A stretch of 64,000 nucleotides of DNA, taken from NCBI GenBank assembly GCA_001898625.1, contig MKUP01000006.1:275958-339957 (forward strand). Direction: 5' to 3'. The first letter of the stretch is position 1. Every line of letters starts with the position of its first letter. The notes beneath the pieces are model-generated. The model did no database searches, was not told where the DNA came from, and worked only from the letters and a program-made list of their open reading frames with translations. The position numbers and the translations under genes are program-made. The DNA is from Burkholderiales bacterium 67-32. Lineage in GTDB: Bacteria; Pseudomonadota; Gammaproteobacteria; Burkholderiales; Burkholderiaceae_B. Positions 1 through 9,434 of the stretch are shown here, piece after piece.

Positions 1-594
1 CAGCAGGCTGATCAGCGGCACGCCGCGTATCAGTTCGATGTAGACCACGCACAGGGCCTTGATGGCGGGCAGGCGCGAGCGGCGTCCCAGCGCCAGCAGC
101 ACGCCCAGCGGAAAGGCCAGGCCCATGCCGAAGGTCGCCAGGATCAGCGTCAGCGGCAGGCCGCCCCATAGCGTGTTCTCGACGTATTGCAGGCCCAGCA
201 CGCCACCCCACATCAGGATGCCGGTGGCCGTCAGCGCGACGATCCAGATCAGCGCCAGCCAGCGGTTCCAGAAGCGGCGCAGGCAACTGGCCACGACGGC
301 GCCGATCAGCAGCGCGCTGGCCAGCAGCGGGCGCCATTGTTCGTCGTACGGATACAGGCCGAACAGGATCAGCCGGTGCTTCTCGGCGATGAAGGCCCAG
401 CACGCGCCGCCGGCCTCGCGGCATTCCTGCGCCGACGAGGCGACGAAGGTTGCGCGTATCAATCCCCATTCCACCAGCGCGGGAACGATCATCATCAGCA
501 CCCACGCCACCAGCAGCGTCAGCAGGATACTCAATGGTGATGAGAAGAGGCTCTCTCGTACGTGCTTCGCCAGCCCGGCCTGGGGGAACTTCAT
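1..594 (-). CDS. aapM: Amino-acid ABC transporter permease AapM (3' part missing)
   Basis: Inner-membrane permease of a general L-amino-acid importer. About 198 N-terminal codons are visible; the gene runs off the left edge. The product has an N-terminal membrane segment (about residues 18-40), a Cys-containing periplasmic stretch, then further hydrophobic helices, and the last visible residues carry the family's ELIRGVPLI-like region, matching VELMRNTPLL of the upstream partner permease. The ATG overlaps the aapQ stop (ATGA), so the two are translationally coupled. The ATPase (aapP) should lie beyond the left edge. Assignment rests on the pairing of two unequal long permeases after a polar amino-acid binding protein, as in aapJQMP; the exact substrate range is inferred. 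Confidence 0.8.
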   Translation of the reverse strand, partial: MKFPQAGLAKHVRESLFSSPLSILLTLLVAWVLMMIVPALVEWGLIRATFVASSAQECREAGGACWAFIAEKHRLILFGLYPYDEQWRPLLASALLIGAVVASCLRRFWNRWLALIWIVALTATGILMWGGVLGLQYVENTLWGGLPLTLILATFGMGLAFPLGVLLALGRRSRLPAIKALCVVYIELIRGVPLISLL

Positions 595-1745
595 CGTTCC
601 ACCAGCGCCATGCGGCGGTTGTAGAAGTTCATCAGCACCGAGATCGTCAGGCTGACCGCCAGGTACACCGCCATGATGATCAGCACGCCCTCGATCGCCT
701 GGCCGGTCTGGTTCAACGTCGTGTTGGCGATGGAGACGATGTCCGGATAGCCGATGGCGACGGCCAATGAGCTGTTCTTGGTCAGGTTCAGGTACTGGCT
801 GGTGACGGGCGGGATGATGACCCGCAGCGCCTGGGGCAGCACGACCAGCCGCAGGACCTTGCCGCGCCGCAGTCCCAGGGATTCGGCGGCTTCCCACTGG
901 CCGCGGTGCACGGACTGGATGCCGGCGCGCACCACTTCGGCGATGAAAGCCGCCGTATAGATCACCAGCCCGAACAGCAGGGCCGTGAATTCGGGAGTGA
1001 GGGTGGCGCCGCCGGTGAAACCGAATCCCTGCAGATGGGGCACGTCGAACTGCGCTGGCGCGCCGCCCGCCAGCCAGCCCGCCAGCGGCAGCCCGACCAG
1101 CAGCGCGGCGACCCAGCGAGCGATGGGGCGCACGTCTCCGCTATGCTGCTGGCGCCGCCGCATCCAGTGGGCCAGCGCCAGCGACAGCGCGACCGCCAGG
1201 CCGAAGCCCGCCGCGGCCAGGTCGAAGCCAAGATGGTCGGCGGGCAGCGGCAGCTTGATGCCGCGGTTGGACAGGAACACGCCGGGCAGGAGTTCCAGCG
1301 CCTGGCGGGCCGGTGGCAGGGTCTCGGTGATCAGCGCATACCAGAGGAAGAGTTGCAGCAGCAGCGGCGTGTTGCGCATCAGCTCGACGTACACCGAGGC
1401 CAGCCGCGCCACCAGCCAGTTGCGCGACAGGCGGGCGATGCCCACCACCGTGCCCAGGATCGTCGCCAGCACGATGCCGGCGGCCGCTACGCGCAGCGTG
1501 TTCAGCAGGCCCACCAGGATGGCCCGCCCGTAGGTGTCCTGCGGGTCGTAGCGGATGGGGGTTTCGCCGATGGCGAAGCCCGCTTCGCGTCCCAGGAAGC
1601 CGAAGCCCGACGAGATGTTGCGGGCCGCCAGGTTGGCCAGCGTGTTCGAGACCAGGAACCAGGCCAGCCCGGCGACGGCGGCCAGGGCCAGGGCCTGGTA
1701 GACCGCCGACCGGACGGAGGGATTGCTCCAGCTCAACCGGGACAT
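591..1745 (-). CDS. aapQ: Amino-acid ABC transporter permease AapQ
   Basis: Inner-membrane permease, 384 aa, of the polar amino-acid uptake family (HisM type). It has an N-terminal helix near residues 18-35, a long periplasmic segment typical of AapQ, then the transmembrane core. The EAA loop that docks on the ATPase starts at residue 285 (EAAESLGL) and is followed by the conserved LPQALRVIIPP. It starts 7 bp after the aapJ stop and its stop overlaps the aapM start, so J, Q and M form one leftward operon. The length (well above a typical HisM of about 230 aa) favours the Aap/Bzt subgroup over a simple histidine or glutamine permease. Confidence 0.88.
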   Translation of the reverse strand: MSRLSWSNPSVRSAVYQALALAAVAGLAWFLVSNTLANLAARNISSGFGFLGREAGFAIGETPIRYDPQDTYGRAILVGLLNTLRVAAAGIVLATILGTVVGIARLSRNWLVARLASVYVELMRNTPLLLQLFLWYALITETLPPARQALELLPGVFLSNRGIKLPLPADHLGFDLAAAGFGLAVALSLALAHWMRRRQQHSGDVRPIARWVAALLVGLPLAGWLAGGAPAQFDVPHLQGFGFTGGATLTPEFTALLFGLVIYTAAFIAEVVRAGIQSVHRGQWEAAESLGLRRGKVLRLVVLPQALRVIIPPVTSQYLNLTKNSSLAVAIGYPDIVSIANTTLNQTGQAIEGVLIIMAVYLAVSLTISVLMNFYNRRMALVER

Positions 1746-1752
1746 GCGCGCG

Positions 1753-2772
1753 TCAGCGGATGGGCAACGCGTACATCAGGCCGCCCTGGGTCCAGAGGGC
1801 GTTGGCGCCGCGCTGCATCTTCAGGGGGCTGCCCTGGCCGACGTTGCGCTCGAAGCTCTCGCCGTAGTTGCCGACCTGCTTGACGATGTTGTAGGCCCAC
1901 TTCTCGTCCACGCCCAGGTTCTTGCCGGCGCCGGGCGTCACGCCCAGGATGCGCTGGACGTTGGGATTGGTGCTTTTCAGCATTTCGTCGACGTTCTTGG
2001 ACGTGATGCCGTATTCCTCGGCCTCGATCATCGCGTTCAGCGTCCACTTGACGATGGTCGCCCACTGCTCGTCGCCCCGGCGCACCATGGGCCCCAGCGG
2101 TTCCTTCGAGATCATCTCGGGCAGCACGATGTAGTCGTCCGGGTTGGACAGCTTGGTGGTGCGGATCACGTTCAGCGCCGAGATGTCGGTGGTGTAGGCG
2201 TCGCAGCGGCCGGCGGCGAAGGCGCGGACCAGTTCGTCGAACTTGTCGATGACCACGGGCTTGAAGGTCAGCTTGTTGGCGCGGAACCAGTCGGCCAGGT
2301 TCAGTTCGGTGGTGGTGCCGGGCTGCAGGCAGATGGCCGCCTGGTTGAGTTCCTTCGCGCTTTTGACGCCCAGCTTCTTCGACACCAGGATCCCCTGGCC
2401 GTCATAGAAGTTCACACCCACGCCGGTCAGGCCCAGCGCCGCGTCGCGCTGCAGGGTGATGGAGGTGTTGCGCGGCAAGACGTCGACCTCGCCCGATTGC
2501 AGCGCGGTGAAGCGCTGCTGGGTATTGAGCGGGGTCAGCTTGAACTTGGTGGCATCGCCGAACAGCGCGGCCGCGACGGCCTTGCACAGGTCCACGTCGA
2601 TGCCGGTCCAGTTGCCCTTGCTGTCGGGGTTGCTGAAACCGGCCACGCCGGTCGAGACGCCGCACTGCACGAAGCCCTTCTTCTTGACGGCGTCCAGCGT
2701 GGGGCCGGCGTGGGCGGCATGCGCGGCGCCCAGCATCAGGGCGGCGGCGAGGAAGGTTTTCAATGCTTTCAT
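1753..2772 (-). CDS. aapJ: Periplasmic amino-acid binding protein AapJ
   Basis: Solute receptor of the Aap transporter, 339 aa. Residues 1-22 form a Sec signal peptide (KALKTFLAAALMLGAAHAAHA) with a likely AHA cleavage site. The mature protein begins with TLDAVKKKGFVQCGVSTG and continues with GIDVDLCKAVAAALFGD, the signature region of family 3 binding proteins. The paired cysteines (in FVQCG and DLCKA) and a later pair in the hinge half are typical of AapJ/BztA. First gene of the leftward aapJQM operon; its promoter must lie in the 146-bp gap shared with ftsE. Confidence 0.9.
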   Translation of the reverse strand: MKALKTFLAAALMLGAAHAAHAGPTLDAVKKKGFVQCGVSTGVAGFSNPDSKGNWTGIDVDLCKAVAAALFGDATKFKLTPLNTQQRFTALQSGEVDVLPRNTSITLQRDAALGLTGVGVNFYDGQGILVSKKLGVKSAKELNQAAICLQPGTTTELNLADWFRANKLTFKPVVIDKFDELVRAFAAGRCDAYTTDISALNVIRTTKLSNPDDYIVLPEMISKEPLGPMVRRGDEQWATIVKWTLNAMIEAEEYGITSKNVDEMLKSTNPNVQRILGVTPGAGKNLGVDEKWAYNIVKQVGNYGESFERNVGQGSPLKMQRGANALWTQGGLMYALPIR

Positions 2773-2918
2773 GGCGGGCTCCTAGCGCGGACGGCCCTGG
2801 ACTATAAAGCATCGCCAGCCATGGCCTCCTTGGGGAAACGTACCGTAGCATGTGTTCGGTATGATGAAAACCTCGGGGCCTGTCGTCTCCGGACGGCCCA
2901 GGTTACTATTTCGACCTC

Positions 2919-3614
2919 ATGATCGAATTCCAGCAAGTCTACAAATCCTATGGCCGCGGCATCGACACGCTGGCCGATGTGACCTTCGGCATCGCCCAGG
3001 GTGAATTCGTCTTCGTCTCCGGCCCTTCCGGGGCGGGCAAGTCGACCCTGCTGAAGCTCATCGCGGGGCTGGACGTCCCCAACCGGGGCACCGTCCTGGT
3101 CAACGGGAAGAACGTCGGCAAGCTGCCCGGCCGCTTCCGTCCGTACCTGCGGCGCGCCATCGGCACCATCCTGCAGGACGTGCATCTGCTGAGCGACCGC
3201 AGCGCCTTCGAGAACGTCATGCTGCCTCTTACCGTGACCGGCCATTCGCGCTCGGCCGCCGCCAAGCGCGCGCACGCCGCTATCGAGCGGGTCGGCCTGT
3301 CGGGCAAGGACGGGTTGCGGCCGCAGGAGCTGTCCGGCGGCGACCAGCAGCGGCTGGCCATCGCGCGGGCCATCGTCAACCGCCCCGGCCTGTTGATCGC
3401 CGACGAGCCCACCGCCAACCTGGACCGCGAGAGCGCCCGCCGCATCGTCGAGGTCTTCCGCGACTTCAACCGCGTGGGGGTGACCACGATCCTGGCCACG
3501 CACGACGAAAGCCTGATCACCGACTACGCCACGCGTGTGCTGCTGGTGAAGGAAGGCCGGGTCACCGACGGCGGCAAGCGCACGCCGCGGCTGGGCGGGG
3601 AGGTGCAGGCATGA
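2919..3614 (+). CDS. ftsE: Cell-division ABC ATPase FtsE
   Basis: Cytoplasmic ATPase, 231 aa, that with FtsX controls peptidoglycan hydrolase activity at the division septum. Walker A is GPSGAGKST at residues 35-43, the ABC signature is LSGGDQQR at 138-145 and Walker B with the catalytic Glu is LLIADEP at 158-164, followed by TANLD. The Q-loop lies in TILQDVHLL (about 83-91). Full length for the family. Its stop overlaps the ftsX start (ATGA), as expected for the coupled pair. Base composition matches the neighbours. Confidence 0.95.
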   Translation: MIEFQQVYKSYGRGIDTLADVTFGIAQGEFVFVSGPSGAGKSTLLKLIAGLDVPNRGTVLVNGKNVGKLPGRFRPYLRRAIGTILQDVHLLSDRSAFENVMLPLTVTGHSRSAAAKRAHAAIERVGLSGKDGLRPQELSGGDQQRLAIARAIVNRPGLLIADEPTANLDRESARRIVEVFRDFNRVGVTTILATHDESLITDYATRVLLVKEGRVTDGGKRTPRLGGEVQA

Positions 3615-4516
3615 GCCCCCTGATCCGCCAGCATCGCTACGCGCTGGGCGTGACCCTGCGCCGGCTGCTGTCGCAGCCGTTCTCGTCCATCGCCAACATC
3701 CTCGTTATCACGCTGGCGCTGGCCATCCCCCTCCTGGGCGCGGCGGCGCTGATGTCGCTGCGGCCGGTGGCCAGCCACCTGACGGCCGACCCCGAGATGA
3801 CCGTCTTCATGCAGGTCAGCGCCACGCCGGCCGAGACCGGCGCCGTGGCCGACCGGATCCGGCGCGACCACGCCAGCGAGATCCAGGCCCTGCGGGTGAT
3901 CAGCCGCGACCGCGCGCTGTCCGAGCTCAAGGCCAACCCGGCCTACGCCCAGGCCCTGGCGGTGCTGCCCGACAACCCGCTGCCCGACGCCATCGTGGTA
4001 ACGCTGGAAGGCGAAGACCTGGCCCAGCGGTCGGCCAAGCTCGCCGCCCTGTGGAAGACCTGGGCCAAGGTCGACATGGTGCAGGTGGATAGCGCCTGGG
4101 TGCAGCGGCTGGAGGCCATCCTGCGCTTCGCCCGCGCGAGCCTGCTGTTCCTGGCCCTGGTGGTGGCGGTGGCGGTGCTGGCGGCGGTATTCAATACCGT
4201 GCGCATGCAGGCCCTGTCCCAGCGCGAGGAAATCGGCGTCGCACGGCTGGTGGGCGCCACCGAGTCCTTCGTGCGGCGGCCCTTCCTGTACCTGGGGGCG
4301 ATCAGTTGCGGCGTGGCGGCACTGGCCGCGATCGGGCTGGTGGCCGTGGTGCTGGATCCGCTCAACGCCGCGCTGGCGGACCTCGCCCGCAGCTACGGGA
4401 CCGAGTTCGCGCTGCGCCTGCCGCAGTGGGAATGGCTGGGGGCGTTCGTGGTCGGGGTGGCCCTGCTGGGGGCGCTGTCCGCGCGCTGGTCGGTCACCCG
4501 GAATACCCGCTTCTGA
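3611..4516 (+). CDS. ftsX: Cell-division membrane protein FtsX
   Basis: Inner-membrane partner of FtsE, 301 aa, transmitting ATP hydrolysis to periplasmic cell-wall amidase activators. It shows the FtsX layout: a short cytoplasmic N-terminus, a first membrane helix near 27-47, a large periplasmic domain (about 50-175), then three hydrophobic segments near 178-200, 228-250 and 272-292. The cytoplasmic loop contains QREEIGVARLVGAT, the conserved FtsX/MacB-type coupling region. Translationally coupled to ftsE by a 4-bp overlap. The usual downstream rpoH is absent; a LysR gene faces it instead. Confidence 0.95.
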   Translation: MSPLIRQHRYALGVTLRRLLSQPFSSIANILVITLALAIPLLGAAALMSLRPVASHLTADPEMTVFMQVSATPAETGAVADRIRRDHASEIQALRVISRDRALSELKANPAYAQALAVLPDNPLPDAIVVTLEGEDLAQRSAKLAALWKTWAKVDMVQVDSAWVQRLEAILRFARASLLFLALVVAVAVLAAVFNTVRMQALSQREEIGVARLVGATESFVRRPFLYLGAISCGVAALAAIGLVAVVLDPLNAALADLARSYGTEFALRLPQWEWLGAFVVGVALLGALSARWSVTRNTRF

Positions 4517-4558
4517 TCCTCATGCCCCGCCGCCGCGCGGGGTGCCATCCCCGGAGCG

Positions 4559-5467
4559 TCAGAGGCTTTCCTCGTCGCTCCAGTCTCCATTCTCGGCCAG
4601 CCGCCGCTTGAGCCAGTCGACCAGGGCCCGCACCCGGGGCAGGGCGCCGCGGGTGCGTGGCAGCAGCGCCTTCAAGGCCAGTTCCGGCAGCCGATAGCCG
4701 TCCAGCACCGTGCGCAACTGCCCGCGCGCCAGCGCCGGCGCGGCCATGCCCGCCGACAGGACGGTGATGCCGTTGCCGGCGATGGCCGAGGTGCGCAGCA
4801 CGCGGCTGCTGTTGGAGGTGAAGCGCGACCGCACCTCCACCTGCGCCGTGCCGTCCGCGCTTTCGAACTGCCATAGCGCGCCCGATGGCGTGAAGACCAG
4901 GCAATCGTGGTCGGTCAGTTCGCGCGGATGGACCGGGTTGCCGCGCGCTTCCAGATACGATGGCGCCGCGCAGACGACGCGGGGATACGGGGCCAGCCAC
5001 TCGTCATCGACGTTCGCATACAGCTCGGGCAGGGCGCCGACCACGATGTCGAAGCCTTCCTCCACCGGGTTGACGGATCGGTCCAGCATGACGACGTCCA
5101 GCAATACCTGTGGATGGGCTTGTTGGAACTCGGTCAGGAGGCGGGCCAGGTAAGGGGCGCCCAGCGTGGTCGGGATCTTGATGCGGATGCGGCCCAGCAG
5201 CCCGCCCCGCGTTTTCGTCATTTCCCCCAGCGTGTCGTCGAAGTCGGCCACCAGGCCGGCGATGCGCGGCAGGAACTGCTCACCCAGGTCGGTCAGCGTG
5301 ACGCTGCGGGTGGAGCGGTTGAACAACTGCCCCCGCATCTTCCATTCCAGTTGCCCCACCCGCTTGGTGATCACCGAGGGGGAAACGCCCAACTGGCGCC
5401 CCGCTTCGGAAAAGCTGCCGGTACGGACGGTCGCCAGGAAGGCGCGCATGTTGTCCAGCGTGTCCAT
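4559..5467 (-). CDS. LysR-family transcriptional regulator
   Basis: DNA-binding regulator, 302 aa. Residues 1-60 form the LysR winged helix-turn-helix (MRAFLATVRTGSFSEAGRQLGVSPS, split here from a longer run), then a linker helix and an effector-binding domain from about residue 90. The text FNRSTRSVTLTDLGE is the conserved recognition-wing region. It is transcribed away from the Bug/Rieske oxygenase operon starting at 5584 with a 116-bp shared control region, the classic arrangement for a LysR activator of a catabolic operon. The inducer is unknown. Confidence 0.88.
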   Translation of the reverse strand: MDTLDNMRAFLATVRTGSFSEAGRQLGVSPSVITKRVGQLEWKMRGQLFNRSTRSVTLTDLGEQFLPRIAGLVADFDDTLGEMTKTRGGLLGRIRIKIPTTLGAPYLARLLTEFQQAHPQVLLDVVMLDRSVNPVEEGFDIVVGALPELYANVDDEWLAPYPRVVCAAPSYLEARGNPVHPRELTDHDCLVFTPSGALWQFESADGTAQVEVRSRFTSNSSRVLRTSAIAGNGITVLSAGMAAPALARGQLRTVLDGYRLPELALKALLPRTRGALPRVRALVDWLKRRLAENGDWSDEESL

Positions 5468-5583
5468 CTTTCTCGAAATGAAAAAAGTGATCGGGCGAAT
5501 TCGTGGATTATCACTCAGATCAAAAGTAATTACGATGTCGACCTTAGAAACGGGCGTGGCTCAACCGCGCCGAGGAGACGATC

Positions 5584-6561
5584 GTGAAGCAATTGGTGGC
5601 ACCGCTGGCAGCGGGCATCGTGGCATGGACCTGTATGGGGTCCGCGTGGGGGCAGGGCGGCGACGCGTACCCGACCAAGCCGGTCCGGATCATCGTTCCT
5701 TTCCCCGCGGGCGGCACGGCGGACTCGATCCCGCGCATCGTGGCCGAGAAGCTCGCCTTGAAGTGGTCGCAGCCGGTCATCGTCGAGAACCGGCCCGGCG
5801 CCGGCGGCAACATCGGCGCGGATACCTTCGCCCGGGCCGAGCCCGACGGCTATACCCTGATCGCCAGCCCGCCGGGGCCGATGGCGATCAACTTCAACCT
5901 GTACAAGAAGCTGGGCTACGACGCCCGCCGGTTCGCGCCCATTTCGGTGGCCGCGACCATGCCCACCGTGCTGGTGGTGCGGCCCGAGCTGGCCGCCATG
6001 CCGCCCCAGGAGCTGTTCCGCCAGATCCGCGGGAATCCCGACAAGTTCACCTATGCCTCGCAGGGCAACGGCACGACCTCGCACCTGGCCGCCAACCTGT
6101 TTAGCATGGAGCTGCGGGCCCAACTGCTGCACATTCCCTACAAGGGGACGGCGCCCGCGCTGACGGATCTGATAGGCGGGAAGGTGGACCTGATGTTCGA
6201 CAACATCAGTTCGTCGCTGGCCTTCCATCAATCGGGGCGGGTGAAGATCATCGCCGTGGCGGCGGACAAGCGGGTGGCCTCGCTGCCCGACGTGCCGACC
6301 TTCGGCGAGCTGGGTCTGCCCGACGTCGTGGCCGGCAGTTGGGTAGCCTTCGCCGCCCCGGCCGGGACGCCGCCGGCCATCACCGCCAGGATCAGCCAGG
6401 CGGTGGCCGAGATCGTCCGCATGCCGGACGTGCAGAAACGATTCGCCGACCTGTCGGCGGCCGCCGTCGGGGACACGCCGGCCGAGATGGCCGCTTTCGT
6501 CGGCAAGGAAGCTGAGCGTTGGGGGGCGGTGATCCGCACCGCCCACGTCACGCTGGATTGA
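5584..6561 (+). CDS. Bug/TctC-family periplasmic binding protein (upstream of Rieske oxygenase)
   Basis: Periplasmic carboxylate-type binding protein, 325 aa. The start is GTG, chosen because GAGGAG lies a few bases upstream and the reading begins directly with a signal peptide (about 1-23). The mature N-terminus carries [19 protein letters not shown], the Bug family hallmark, and [10 protein letters not shown] follows around residue 75. No TctA/TctB membrane partners are nearby, so it is probably an orphan receptor serving sensing or an unlinked transporter. It sits first in the operon with the ring-hydroxylating oxygenase, suggesting its ligand is that enzyme's substrate or a related acid. 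Confidence 0.9.
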   Translation: MKQLVAPLAAGIVAWTCMGSAWGQGGDAYPTKPVRIIVPFPAGGTADSIPRIVAEKLALKWSQPVIVENRPGAGGNIGADTFARAEPDGYTLIASPPGPMAINFNLYKKLGYDARRFAPISVAATMPTVLVVRPELAAMPPQELFRQIRGNPDKFTYASQGNGTTSHLAANLFSMELRAQLLHIPYKGTAPALTDLIGGKVDLMFDNISSSLAFHQSGRVKIIAVAADKRVASLPDVPTFGELGLPDVVAGSWVAFAAPAGTPPAITARISQAVAEIVRMPDVQKRFADLSAAAVGDTPAEMAAFVGKEAERWGAVIRTAHVTLD

Positions 6562-6566
6562 GGAGT

Positions 6567-6584
6567 GCCGGCCTGGGGGCCGGC
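6567..6584 (+). promoter_or_regulatory. Intercistronic GC hairpin before the oxygenase
   Basis: Perfect 7-bp inverted repeat, GCCGGCC (6567-6573) and GGCCGGC (6578-6584), with a 4-nt loop, between the Bug stop and the ring-hydroxylase start. There is no T-run, so it is not a simple terminator. Such structures can protect upstream mRNA or set expression ratios in an operon. The role is inferred. Confidence 0.35.
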
Positions 6585-6598
6585 GACGAGGAACAGAA

Positions 6599-7855
6599 AT
6601 GGAAACGACCATAGAGGATCGCGTCGGGGCCGGCATGCCGGCCTGGCCGGATACGCTGGCGCGCGTGCCGTTCGAGGTGTACCAGAGCCGGGCGGTGCAC
6701 GACCAGGAACAGAAAAACATCTACGAAGGCGCCACCTGGAACTACCTATGCCTGGAGGCGGAGCTGGCCGAACCCGGCGACTACGTGTCCACCTTCATGG
6801 GTGCCATGCCCGTGGTGGTGACGCGCGACGCCGACGGCGAGCTGTACGGCTTCGAGAACCGGTGCGCGCACCGGGGAGCGCTGATCGCGCTGGAGAACGC
6901 CGGTAACGCCAAGGGTTTTTCCTGCGTCTACCACGCCTGGGCCTACGACCTGCAGGGCAACGTCAAGGGCGTGGCCTTCCAGCACGGGGTGAACGGCAAG
7001 GGCGGCATGCCGGCCGCGTTCGACGCCGGCCGGCACGCGCCGCGCAAGCTGCGCATCGCCACCACCTGCGGCCTGGTGTTCGGCAGCCTGAGCGACGACG
7101 TCGATCCCATCGAGGAATACATCGGCGAGGACGTGCTGGCGCGCATCCGCCGGCTGCTGGGCGACCGGCCGCTGGAGGTCATCGGCCGCTACACGCAGGT
7201 CCTGCCCAACAACTGGAAGCTGTATTTCGAGAACGTCAAGGATTCGTATCACGCGAGCCTGCTGCACCTGTTCCTGACCACGTTCGAGATCAACCGCCTG
7301 ACCCAGCGCGGCGGCCTCATCGTTTCGCCCGACGGCGGCAGCCACGTCAGCTACTCGATCATCGACAAGACCGCCGAGGCCGGATCGGAATACAAGGATC
7401 AGGAACTGCGGGTCGACAACGAGCACTACCGGCTCCAGGACCCGAGCTTCCTCGACTACGTGGACGAGGTCGGCGACGGCATCACCCTGCAGATCCTGTC
7501 GGTGTTCCCGGGCTTCGTGCTGGGACAGGTCAACAACAGCATGGTCGTGCGGCAGGTGCTGCCCAAGGACGTCGACGCGACCGAACTGAACTGGACTTAT
7601 CTCGGCTATGCCGACGACACGCCCGAGCTGCGGCGCATGCGGCATCGGCAATTGAACCTGGTCGGGCCGGCGGGGCTGGTCTCGATGGAGGATGGCGCGG
7701 TGGGCGGCTTCGTTCAGCGCGGCGTGGGCACGGCGCGGGAATACTCGGCGGTCCTGGAGATGGGGGGCGAAGACACGGCATCGTCCGACACGCGCGCCAC
7801 CGAAGCGTCGGTGCGCGGTTTCTGGAAAGCCTATCGCCGCCACATGGGAGTCTGA
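6599..7855 (+). CDS. Rieske aromatic ring-hydroxylating oxygenase, large (alpha) subunit
   Basis: Catalytic subunit, 418 aa. The Rieske [2Fe-2S] ligands are C89, H91, C109 and H112 (C-x-H-x17-C-x2-H). The mononuclear iron triad is H218, H223 and D365, with D215 in the D-x2-H-x4-H motif as the inter-subunit electron bridge. Length and layout resemble salicylate 5-hydroxylase and AndAc-type anthranilate dioxygenase more than the longer benzoate dioxygenases. It is followed one base later by the small subunit and then the reductase. The substrate is not determined by the sequence; an aminobenzoate or hydroxybenzoate is a reasonable guess. Confidence 0.9.
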   Translation: METTIEDRVGAGMPAWPDTLARVPFEVYQSRAVHDQEQKNIYEGATWNYLCLEAELAEPGDYVSTFMGAMPVVVTRDADGELYGFENRCAHRGALIALENAGNAKGFSCVYHAWAYDLQGNVKGVAFQHGVNGKGGMPAAFDAGRHAPRKLRIATTCGLVFGSLSDDVDPIEEYIGEDVLARIRRLLGDRPLEVIGRYTQVLPNNWKLYFENVKDSYHASLLHLFLTTFEINRLTQRGGLIVSPDGGSHVSYSIIDKTAEAGSEYKDQELRVDNEHYRLQDPSFLDYVDEVGDGITLQILSVFPGFVLGQVNNSMVVRQVLPKDVDATELNWTYLGYADDTPELRRMRHRQLNLVGPAGLVSMEDGAVGGFVQRGVGTAREYSAVLEMGGEDTASSDTRATEASVRGFWKAYRRHMGV

Positions 7856-7856
7856 C

Positions 7857-8363
7857 ATGGACCAATCGGATGTCAAACAATGGCTGGACGCCCGGATGTG
7901 CGCGCAGCTACGCATCGACCGCCTCAACGCCGCCTATGCCCGGTGCATAGACAGCGACGAACTGGAGGCCTGGCCGGATTTTTTCGACGAAGGCTGCCTG
8001 TACACCGTCACGTCCGACGACAACCACCGCCGGGGATTCGTGGGCGGCATCGTCTACGCCGACTCGGTGGGCATGCTGCGCGACCGGGTGTCGGGCCTGC
8101 GGGAAGCCAACATCTATGAAGGCCACCGCTATCGCCACCTGGTCGGCCCCGCCTCGGTACTGTCGCTGGAGGATGGCCGGGCCCGCGCCGAGACGCCCTT
8201 CGCCGTCTATCGCATCATGCGCACCGGCCGCACCGACCTGTTCGTGACCGGCCGCTACGTCGACGTGCTGCGCCTGGACGCCGGCGACGAGGCGAAGATC
8301 GTGGAACGGCGGGTCGTATGCGACAGCTCCAGCTTCGACACGCTGCTGGCGATTCCGCTATGA
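7857..8363 (+). CDS. Ring-hydroxylating oxygenase, small (beta) subunit
   Basis: Structural beta subunit, 168 aa, of the SnoaL/NTF2-like fold (ring_hydroxyl_B family). The ATG one base after the large-subunit stop gives MDQSDVKQWL and the typical family length; reading further upstream would overlap the large subunit. Recognisable features are the LNAAYARCIDSDELEAWPDFF region and the REANIYEGHRYRHLVG region with conserved His and Arg residues, then a closing beta-sheet ending DTLLAIPL. It has no cofactor and stabilises the alpha3beta3 hexamer. Its stop overlaps the reductase start (ATGA). Confidence 0.9.
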   Translation: MDQSDVKQWLDARMCAQLRIDRLNAAYARCIDSDELEAWPDFFDEGCLYTVTSDDNHRRGFVGGIVYADSVGMLRDRVSGLREANIYEGHRYRHLVGPASVLSLEDGRARAETPFAVYRIMRTGRTDLFVTGRYVDVLRLDAGDEAKIVERRVVCDSSSFDTLLAIPL

Positions 8364-9355
8364 CCTGGCAAGTCACCGTGGCCGGCACGCCGCACGGCTT
8401 TCCCTGCGAACCGGGGGAGTCGCTGCTGGACGCCGCCGAGCGGGCCGGCTTCGAGCTGCCGTATTCCTGCCGGAAAGGGGTATGCGGCAATTGCGAGGGC
8501 GGGCTCGACAGCGGCGAGGTGGCCGTGGCGGGGGTGGCCCGCGCGGCGTCAGGGCAGGGCATCCTGTACTGCCGGGCCACGCCGTCGAGCGACGTGACCA
8601 TCCGTCCGGCCTCGATACGCCCGGCCGACCGGTCCGCGCGCAAGCGCGTCCAGGCCAGGATCCACAGGATCGACCGCCTGGCCGACGACGTCACGCTGTT
8701 GCGGCTGCGCCTGCCCACGGGCGTACGGGTGAAGTTCCGCGCCGGACAATACCTCCAGGTCGTGCTGCGGGACGGCCAGCGGCGGCAGTTTTCGATGGCC
8801 AACCCGCCGGGCATCAGTGACGAGGCGCACCTGCACATCCGCCATGTGCCCGGCGGCTACTTCACCGGCACGGTGCTGCCGGCGCTGGAGCGTGGGCAAT
8901 CGCTGGAGGTCGAACTGCCGTTCGGCGATTTCCATTGGCGCGAGGAGCACCAGGGGCCGATCGTCTTCGTGGCCACCGGAACCGGCTTCGCACCCATGGC
9001 GTCCATCATCGAGGACATGCTCAAGCGCAGGATCGAACGGCCGCTTTCACTGTACTGGGGCGGGCGCACGCTGCGTCACCTGTACGCGCTGGAAACCGTG
9101 GCCGCCTGGCGTGCCCGCCATGCCGGCCTGCGCTTCGTTCCCGTCCTGTCGGACGAGCCGGCCGGCACGCTGGACGGCGCGCGGACCGGGATGGTCCACC
9201 ATGCCGTGCTGGAAGATTTCCCCGACCTGTCTTCGGCGCACGTCTACGCGTGCGGCTCGCCCGCCATGATCGCGGCGGCGCGCGGCGAGTTCGCCGAGCG
9301 CGCCGGTTTGCCGTCCGCGCAATTCTTCAGCGACGCTTTCGTCGTGGGGCCGTGA
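8360..9355 (+). CDS. Oxygenase reductase: [2Fe-2S] ferredoxin, FAD and NAD domains
   Basis: Electron-transfer flavoprotein, 331 aa, passing electrons from NAD(P)H to the Rieske centre. The N-terminal plant-type ferredoxin domain has cluster ligands C37, C42, C45 and C71. It is followed by a ferredoxin-reductase FAD domain with RQFSMANPP and a pyridine-nucleotide domain beginning at GTGFAPMAS, ending with the typical C-terminal aromatic region. The ATG overlapping the small-subunit stop was chosen; it leaves the short lead typical of this domain order. No separate Rieske ferredoxin gene is present, so the enzyme may be two-component (BenABC/AntABC-like) or borrow a ferredoxin. Confidence 0.9.
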   Translation: MTWQVTVAGTPHGFPCEPGESLLDAAERAGFELPYSCRKGVCGNCEGGLDSGEVAVAGVARAASGQGILYCRATPSSDVTIRPASIRPADRSARKRVQARIHRIDRLADDVTLLRLRLPTGVRVKFRAGQYLQVVLRDGQRRQFSMANPPGISDEAHLHIRHVPGGYFTGTVLPALERGQSLEVELPFGDFHWREEHQGPIVFVATGTGFAPMASIIEDMLKRRIERPLSLYWGGRTLRHLYALETVAAWRARHAGLRFVPVLSDEPAGTLDGARTGMVHHAVLEDFPDLSSAHVYACGSPAMIAAARGEFAERAGLPSAQFFSDAFVVGP

Positions 9356-9434
9356 GCGGCGGCCGCGTTTTCGTTACCTGAAGATGAATTGTCATAATCC
9401 GGAGCCCTGCTGAACGCTACCATTGAGGCTTTTC

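Noticed and set aside
2773..2918. Promoter for ftsE (TATGAT near 2862)
   Set aside because: No -35 element at proper spacing, so I could not support it.
4517..4558. CCCCGC/GCGGGG hairpin between ftsX and LysR as a terminator
   Set aside because: The stem is short and in uniformly GC-rich DNA, with no T-run; too weak to list.
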